In this document: piece by piece, positions 57,584-64,000 of the stretch
How positions within the stretch are numbered: position 1 is the first letter of the stretch
Layout: every line of letters starts with the position of its first letter
Origin: Polyodon spathula
Taxonomy: Eukaryota > Chordata > Actinopteri > Acipenseriformes > Polyodontidae
Length of the DNA stretch: 64,000 nt
Reading direction: 5' to 3'
Assembly: GCF_017654505.1 (NCBI RefSeq)
Contig: NC_054534.1
Coordinates: forward strand, 48,186,788 to 48,250,787
Program-made: the position numbers and the translations under genes
The notes under the pieces: model-generated
What the model saw: only the letters and a program-made list of their open reading frames with translations
Database searches by the model: none
Told to the model about the DNA's origin: nothing

Positions 57584-57587
57584 CTCT

Positions 57588-57887
57588 ATGAGAACCACAG
57601 GATCTCACTACAACAGCTGGATAAGCTGTTGCCTGGTTTACAAAAACCTGCTCCATGTGTCCAGGCTCAGCGGACAAGCTGTAGGGAGAAACCTAGTTAC
57701 GCTGGTAGCTGCACACAGGCAGCTTTGGCATTCCCAGGCACGTGTGCCTAACAGGGTTAAAGCACAGCTGTTGGATGCCCCGATCACTCCAAGGCATACT
57801 TTTGGTCCCGCAGTGGACGAGATGTTGTTGCGCTGTCATCGCGTGCTGGAATCCACTAAGGAGCTGGTCCTAGAAATGTCTTCATAA
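57588..57887 (+). pseudogene. DIRS1-like ORF1, C-terminal fragment
   Basis: A frame of about 99 codons includes GRNLVTLVAAHRQLWHSQAR, LLDAPITPRHTFGPAVDEML and a final stop. It resembles the end of ORF1 (gag-like) in fish DIRS1 elements as I remember them. The upstream part is cut by the hAT element. Confidence 0.6.
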
Positions 57888-58226
57888 GTGTAATTTAGTG
57901 ATCTCTTACCTAGAAACGGTAAAAGTCTCAGTGGTAGCCACAACTCTCAGGAACTAGGATCAGAAATGATTTTATAAATACACTGTCTGGTTTTCATTTT
58001 ACACTAAATTGTTTGATGGGTGCGTAATGTCAAGATGTTCACTATCGGACAGATCTGTCAACTCATCATCATTTTCTGTTTCTTTTGGGTCACTAAGCAT
58101 TCTTGGTTATGTAAAGCAATTTAGTATGCTCTCCGGTAATGCTGCACTTTAAAATTATGGTATATACAGTAATCAAAACAGAAACCAAATACTAAAATGC
58201 TGCACCTCATGATAAAAGGTATTTAG
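57888..58226. other. DIRS internal or unknown sequence
   Basis: No confident feature. It ends where the CR1 3' tail begins. Confidence 0.4.
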
Positions 58227-59905
58227 AACATAAGAACATAAGAAAGTTTACAAACGAGAGGAGGCCATTCGGCCCATCTTGCTCGTTTGGTTGTTAGTAG
58301 CTTATTGATCCCAAAATCTCATCAAGCAGCTTCTTGAAGGATCCCAGGGTGTCAGCTTCAACAACATTACTGGGGAGTTGATTCCAGACCCTCACAATTC
58401 TCTGTGAAAAAAGTGTCTCCGATTTTCTGTTCTGAATGCCCCTTTTTCTAAACTCCATTTGTGACCCCTGGTCCTTGTTTCTTTTTTAAGGCTGAAAAAG
58501 TCCCTTGGGTCGACACTGAATACCTTTTAGAATTTTGAATGCTTGAATTAGGTCGCCACGTAGTCTTCTTTGTTCAAGACTGAACAGATTCAATTCTTTT
58601 AGCCTGTCTGCATATGACATGCCTTTTAAGCCTGGAATAATTCTGGTCGCTCTTCTTTGCACTCTTTCTAGAGCAGCAATATCTTTTTTATAGCGAGGTG
58701 ACCAGAACTGCACACAATATTCAAGATGAGGTCTTACAAGTGCATTGTACAGTTTTAACATTACTTCCCTTGATTTAAATTCAACACTTTTCACAATGTA
58801 TCCGAGCATCTTGTTAGCCTTTTTTATAGCTTCCCCACATTGCCTAGATGAAGACATTTCTGAGTCAACAAAAACTCCTAGGTCTTTTTCATAGATTCCT
58901 TCTCCAATTTCAATATCTCCCATATGATATTTATAATGTACATTTTTATTTCCTGCGTGCAGTACCTTACACTTTTCTCTATTAAATGTCATTTGCCATG
59001 TGTCTGCCCAGTTCTGAATCTTGTCTAGATCATTTTGAATGACCTTTGCTGCTGCAACAGTGTTTGCCACTCCTCCTACTTTTGTGTCGTCTGCAAATTT
59101 AACAAGTTTGCTTACTATACCAGAATCTAAATCATTAATGTAGATTAGGAATAGCAGAGGACCTAATACTGATCCCTGTGGTACACCGCTGGTTACCACA
59201 CTCCATTCTGAGGTTTTTCCTCTAATCAGTACTTTCTGTTTTCTACATGTTAACCACTCCCTAATCCATGTACATGTGTTTCCTTGAATCCCAACTGCGT
59301 TCAGTTTGAGAATTAATCTTTTGTGCGGGACTTTGTCAAAAGCTTTCTGGAAATCTAAATAAACCATGTCATATGCTTTGCAATTATCCATTATCGATGT
59401 TGCATCCTCAAAAAAATCAAGCAAGTTAGTTAGACACGATCTCCCTTTCCTAAAACCATGTTGACTGTCTCCCAGGACCCTGTTACCATATAGGTAATTT
59501 TCCATTTTGGATCTTATTATAGTTTCCATAAGTTTGCATATAATAGAAGTCAGGCTTACTGGTCTGTAGTTACCTGGTTCAGTTTTGTTTCCCTTTTTGT
59601 GGATCGGTATTACGTTTGCAATTTTCCAGTCTGTCGGTACCACCCCTGTGTCAAGAGACTGCTGCATGATCTTGGTTAGCGGTTTGTAAATTACTTCTTT
59701 CATTTCTTTGAGTACTACTGGGAGGATCTCATCCGGCCCAGGGGATTTGTTTATTTTAAGAGCTCCTAGTCCCTTTAACACTTCTGCCTCAGTTATGCTA
59801 AAGTTATTTAAAACTGGATAGGAACTGGATGACATGTGGGGCATGTTGTCAGTATCTTCCTTTGTAAAAACTTGTGAAAAGTAATCATTTAACATATTTG
59901 CTATT
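58227..59905 (-). pseudogene. CR1 ORF2, RT and C-terminal part (one-base shift from endonuclease)
   Basis: Minus-strand frame from 59895 to 58486 (469 codons) with the RT blocks NKSPGPDEI, NYRPVSLTS, VPQGSVLGPLLFLIYIND and FADDTKVGG. The frame breaks near 58520 by loss of a few bases (KILKGI then altered end). The 3' end is the 8 bp tail (aacataag on the plus strand) at 58227. Only scattered base differences separate it from 25515-27234. The RT and endonuclease frames are offset at a T-run near 59906-59915, which has 10 T here against 9 in the other copy. Confidence 0.92.
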
Positions 59906-61110
59906 TTTTTTTTCTTCCTCTACGATTTTGCCATTTGTATCTCTTAAACATTTAATCTCCTCTTTGAATGTTCTCTTGCTGTTGTAATATTGGAAAAACA
60001 TTTTGGAATTGGTTTTAGCTCCCTTAGCAATGTTCATTTCTATTTCTCTCTTGGCCTTTCTAACTTCCTTTTTGACTTGCGTTTGCAGTTCTGTGTACTC
60101 TTTCTGCGTACTTTCTTTTTGGTCCTTTTTTAATGCTCTGTAAAGTGCCTTTTTTCGCTGAATATTTTTTTTAATTGATCTATTAAACCATTTTGGCAAT
60201 TTAGTTTTACATTTAGATTTGTCTACTTTAGGGATGTAATTGTTTTGCGCCTCTAGTACTACATTTTTGAAGAACAACCATCCTTCTTCTGTGGGTGTTT
60301 TCTCTATTTTACTCCAATCTACTTCTGTTAGTCTCTGTTTCATGCCTTCATAGTTTGCTTTTCTAAAATTGTAAACCTTAGCTTTAGTCTTTACTTTTGG
60401 GGATTTAAAAAACACTTCAAATGAGACCATGTTATGGTCTGAGTTTGCCAGTGGTTCTCTGACCTCTGTTTTAGTTATTCTATCTTCGTTATTTGAAAAG
60501 ACTAAATCAAGGCATGCCTCCCCTCTAGTGGGTGCCTTCACAAATTGTGTTAGGAAGCAGTCATTTGTCATTTCCACCATTTCTATTTCATCCTTCGCGC
60601 TACCCACCGGGTTTTCCCATTTTATTTGGGGGAAGTTGAAATCCCCCATTAGTATGGCTTCTCCTTTGCTACATGCATTTCTAATGTCATTGTATAACAG
60701 ATTATTGTGCTCACCGTCTGAATCTGGCGGTCTATAGCATGCTCCTATTATTATGCCTTTTGAATTTTTGTCTGTTATTCTGACCCATATTGATTCGGTT
60801 TTATTTTCTTTGTCCAGGTTTAACACCTGGGCTTCAAGACTGTTTCTTATGTATAGCACTACCCCTCCTCCTCTTCTGTCCTGCCTGTCTTTCCTATACA
60901 GTGTATACCCACAAATATTATATTCGTCCCCATCACTCTCAGATAACCAAGTTTCTGTAACACCTATCACATCATAGTTACCTGTTAGTGCAGTAGCTTC
61001 AAGTTCTAGAATTTTGTTTCTGATACTTCTAGCATTTAGATAAATACATTTAATGGTTGTCTTACCTGAGTTGTTGTTCTTGTTTTGATGCGGTCTCCCT
61101 TCTGTTTTTT
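59885..61110 (-). pseudogene. CR1 ORF2, APE endonuclease part
   Basis: Minus-strand open frame of 361 codons or more. It opens near 61065 with LNARSIRNKILELEA, then DVIGVTETWLSE (catalytic Glu), ACYRPPDSDGEHNNLL, LMGDFNFPQIKW (Asp/Asn) and ANSDHNMVSFEV (SDH). This is an apparently complete APE-type endonuclease that nicks target DNA to prime reverse transcription. A lysine-rich linker follows (YRALKKDQKESTQKEYTELQ). The single-base shift at 59906-59915 separates it from RT. Confidence 0.93.
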
Positions 61111-61134
61111 TGTTGATTTCTCCCCCCTTCCTTT

Positions 61135-61790
61135 CTAGTTTAAATGCTTCCGAACCTGCTCGAGGATCTTTTCTCCGAGTAGACTAGTTCCCTTGTTATT
61201 TAAATGCAGTCCATCCCGTCTATACAGATAGTCCTCGTTGTAGAATGTGGTCCAATGATCAAGATAGGTGAAGCCTTCCCGTGTGCACCACGTCTTCAGC
61301 CATTCGTTTTGATTAATTATTTCCAGCTGTCCATATGGTCCTTTGCAAGGTGTGGGTAGTATACCAGAAAATACCACAGTTTTGGTTTTCTCTTTTAATT
61401 TCCTTCCTAGCTCTCTGAATTTATTTTGCAGGGATTTTGGTCTGTCTCTTCCAATATTGTTTGTACCGATGTGGACGACTACTACCGGGTCGTCTCCTGT
61501 TCGTTCTAGGAGCCTGTCCACGTTCTCAGTGATGTGCTTGACCGAGGCTCCCGGAAGGCAGCACACTGTTGTAGTAAGGGGGTCCAAACTGCGAACTGAA
61601 CTTGCTGTGTTTCTCAATATGGAGTCCCCAACAATCATGACCTCCCTTCTTTTTGCTGTCTGGTCACCACTGTCAATAGGGTCCTGGATGTTGTTCCTTT
61701 CATTCTCTTGTTGTTGGTTCTGCTCATCATTGGCCTGGGGCTTTAGTGAAATGCATTTTGATTGGAGAGTCATCAATTATGTTTATCCTA
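61135..61790 (-). pseudogene. CR1 ORF1 with SGNH/GDSL esterase domain
   Basis: Minus-strand open frame of 213 codons (61776-61135). A polar N-terminal part is followed by VMIVGDSILRN (nucleophile Ser in the GDS motif), VVVHIGTNNIGRD (the GTNN block, oxyanion Asn) and a terminal YRRDGLHLNNKG (Asp and His of the triad). These are the three signatures of SGNH hydrolases, known in ORF1 of CR1 elements. The triad looks intact, but the N-terminal domain before it is short, so the 5' end is probably truncated near 61790. Confidence 0.92.
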
Positions 61791-62078
61791 CGAATATTTC
61801 ACTACAGTTAATATTTTGTTTATTTTTGGGCTTATAAACATTTTGGAAGATTTTGTATTTCTGGTAAGCTTGTACTTGTGATCTCCGAATCTCCACCAGA
61901 AAAAAACAACAAAAAACTCACTCTACTAGCTTTCTGTCTATCTAACTTTGCTTTCATTTTTGAAAGTATATAAAACCAACACTGATTGATTGCTGGAGCC
62001 TTGTTTAAAATGCTTAAAATGGGAGTCTAATGTAATCATTAACCTTCAAGGTCGTTGCGTCCATAATTGCAGCAGACA
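61791..62078. other. CR1 5' flank or DIRS internal sequence
   Basis: No coding signal. It joins the CR1 to the right terminus of DIRS element 3. Confidence 0.4.
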
Positions 62079-62235
62079 CGAAGGAAAAATGGCGCTGAGA
62101 TCTGTGACCATTGTCCTTTATACCCTCGGGGGCAGGGCCACAACTGCGTCACAGGCTCACTGAGCAGCTTTCGTATACAATTTTCAAATACCCATTTGTT
62201 AATGCTACATTTCTATTTCAGAGAACCGGGGTTAT

Positions 62236-63300
62236 GATAATAACTTAACATTTTATTTGTTCCGCGGTGGAAACAGGCTTCTTTCAACAAGTACAAGTTA
62301 ATCCAGTTTACTAACTTTAAATATATTATGCACAAATCACAGATTTAATATACTTTGTTTTATAAAACTGCTATAATATACTTTGTTTTATAAAACCTTG
62401 ACATTCCACCCATTTTATTTAATATATTTGGGGATGAAACTCCAGAGAACTGATACAGCACCAACTTCCCTACACAATGTTTGCAGATATCTATAGTTAT
62501 TATCTATGTTATTTTTGTTTTGAAATAAAAAAAAAAAACTCAACTGCTGTAAAAACTACATATAAAAAACATCTACTAGCGAAACAAACTAGTGCTGCTT
62601 CAAACGTACCTAGACACAAAGCGATTGGGACTGACCGTTGTGAAATTACACTGCAAATACTACTGGACTGATCTCCCTTTTGCTGGATTTTTCTGGAATA
62701 CTTCATTCATTTCCACTGTGGATCGGGTGAGATCAAAACTAATTACTTTTTTTTTGTCTTTCTATCTTTTTCGATGTTTTAAATTTGAAATTTATGCTTC
62801 AGCTGCAGTGTTTTTTTTTTTTACTTTGGAGGACTATTGTTCTTTATTCTGCATGATCAAAATATACTCCTCTGATTGAACAATGTATTCATTACAGTTG
62901 TAACTGAAAAAACCTAAGAGCAGTTTAAACAATAGGTTTGTGTATTGTATTGCACGCTGCATCATTAGTACAGTATCAGGTTTTTTTGTGAGGGTCTTCT
63001 TTGTATTAACTGCTATCAGTATATATTAGTGTAACTGCTGTGCTGCATACTATTTTTTGTATAACTTTGAAAAGTACAGTGAAGTCCTTATTTAACCAGG
63101 AACCCTTTGATCTTATTCACTAACATGGGATAAAAATTGCTTCATGTAGATGTAGGCTGTTACAGTAATCCACAGTAGACACATAAGATTACATGAGGCA
63201 CAGCTACATGAAAAAGAATAAAACAAAGATGAAAAAATACTAAAAAGACTACAACATGGGCTGATAATGTATTTAAATACTGTATTAAAGAAAGAAAATA
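62236..63300. other. intron, no gene
   Basis: AT-rich intron with no recognisable exon or repeat. An approximately 22 bp duplication (atatactttgttttataaaa) lies near 62348-62396. Confidence 0.55.
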
Positions 63301-63339
63301 TGGATTAAAATGTTAAGGAAATAAGTCCAGAAAGCCCCA

Positions 63340-63740
63340 ACAACATTCTGAGGGAATTTTATGCCAGTGCAAGAAGTTGACATAAAAGCCTGTTACCTGC
63401 ACCCACTGAGAGCTCCTCAGCAAATCCTGAACACTAGAGCATACTGGCACTCCTGTGAACCGATGAGAATACATCTCCTCGCAGAAATGATACCTAAACT
63501 AAGCAACAAAGCCAATCTCTCGCAACGTTATACAAACCACTACATGACAAGTACAGCGGTGTCGTGCACCTGCATTCAGAAGCCGGGCTGCATCAAGGGA
63601 AATAATGTCTGTAACTGAACATCAATCTCAAAGCAGTTTGCTAAGATACTGGACTCCAACACTGCAAAACAAAAAACAGCAAAGTTCAATTTTATCACCA
63701 AACTCACCTCTAATCTGACTCAAGCCTCCATTGCAGCTGT
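63340..63740 (+). pseudogene. Crypton-like tyrosine recombinase remnant
   Basis: The 85-codon frame 63361-63618 includes AEMIPKLSNKANLSQRYTNH and the following YMTSTAV. This resembles the GLSxxYTNHSIRATAVT block of the Crypton-type recombinase domain (also found in host proteins such as ZMYM2 and QRICH1). The HxxR arginine of the recombinase active site appears replaced by threonine. A LQHCKTKNSK-like piece follows out of frame. It is probably a dead DNA transposon copy; a host-derived pseudogene is possible. Confidence 0.45.
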
Positions 63741-64000
63741 GCCATTTCCTTCCTTAGTTTCAAGAAACTTCAGAAAGAATGTCCAGAAAAACTTTACAAG
63801 ATATTCTGCCCTCTATTTATGAGATGCTGCTTTCAATGCAGAAATTCACAATAAATGGAAATGTGCAGTTTATTTATAATTAATTTAAATAAGTAAAACT
63901 TAAAACTAATTATTGAATACAAATTAATACATTTTAATGAATAATGAATGGGAATGATTTATAAAGCATTTGGTTTTGTATTGGGTTAAAAAAACAAAGG
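63741..64000. other. intron, no gene
   Basis: AT-rich end of the window. Nothing recognised. Confidence 0.5.

Larger units (their letters stand above)
55575..62235 (+). mobile_element. DIRS1-like element 3 with inverted termini and nested insertions
   Basis: The left end (55575-55604 joined to 56209-56340) and right end (62079-62215) are inverted copies of each other over about 130 bp. Shared phrases include attgtataccagagctgctc, ctgcccccgagg and tcacagatctcag. Inverted termini are typical of DIRS1 elements. Inside are a solo LTR (55605-56208), a hAT element (56562-57583), an ORF1 remnant (57588-57887) and a minus-strand CR1 (58227-61790). RT and recombinase are not found, so internal deletion occurred. 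Orientation is given from ORF1. Confidence 0.72.

Noticed and set aside
57980..58110. Minus-strand acidic stretch reminiscent of a piggyBac transposase N-terminus
   Set aside because: Too short and low in complexity, with no other piggyBac motif nearby.

Overview
The window is vertebrate nuclear DNA, most likely from a ray-finned fish. It holds one recognisable host gene, split into eight exons on the + strand, inside introns crowded with transposable elements. No bacterial-type gene arrangement is present. The exons have AG/GT borders and join in frame into about 343 codons. The predicted product closely matches the FERM domain of FRMPD1, a PDZ- and FERM-containing scaffold protein. The PDZ end of the gene would lie before position 1 and the long C-terminal tail after 64000. 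The repeat mix (CR1, Tx1-like and L1 LINEs, DIRS1-like YR elements, Gmr1-like Ty3 elements, piggyBac, hAT, several Tc1 types, Crypton) fits a fish with a large, repeat-tolerant genome. A non-teleost such as a sturgeon or paddlefish is my guess, from repeat style only.

Layout. 1-9.0 kb: CR1 fragment, LTR-like pieces, a 511 bp piggyBac MITE with TTAA flanks, a decayed retrovirus-like pol split by a solo LTR, and a Tc1 gene split by LTR-element debris. 9012-9107: first visible FRMPD1 exon. 9.1-37.5 kb: a 28 kb intron with a piggyBac transposase remnant, a decayed L1, a pol-less LTR element with a proline-rich ORF, a Tx1-like LINE on the minus strand, a CR1 with an uninterrupted 550-codon RT ORF, a Gmr1-like element broken by another CR1, a second proline-rich LTR element, two Tc1 fragments and a DIRS1-like element. 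37551-37676: second exon. 37.7-48.3 kb: a SINE, a third proline-rich LTR element, two Tc1 elements in tandem and a second DIRS element. 48.3-55.0 kb: six exons, with a CR1 tail and a second Gmr1-like element between them. 55.0-64 kb: the downstream intron, dominated by a DIRS element with inverted termini carrying a solo LTR, a hAT element and a long CR1 as nested insertions, then a Crypton-like remnant.

How it fits together. The host gene is the only unit likely to matter to the organism. Its 1030 coding bases occupy 46 kb because elements have piled up in its introns. None of the elements I identified interrupts a visible exon. The insertions give a readable order of events through target-site duplications and interruption. 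The points most worth a second look are the integrase-before-RT order in two Ty3 elements (Gmr1 type), a long palindrome next to the TATA-like box in one LTR family, the pol-less LTR elements with repeat-rich ORFs, and two nearly identical CR1 copies that imply recent activity.
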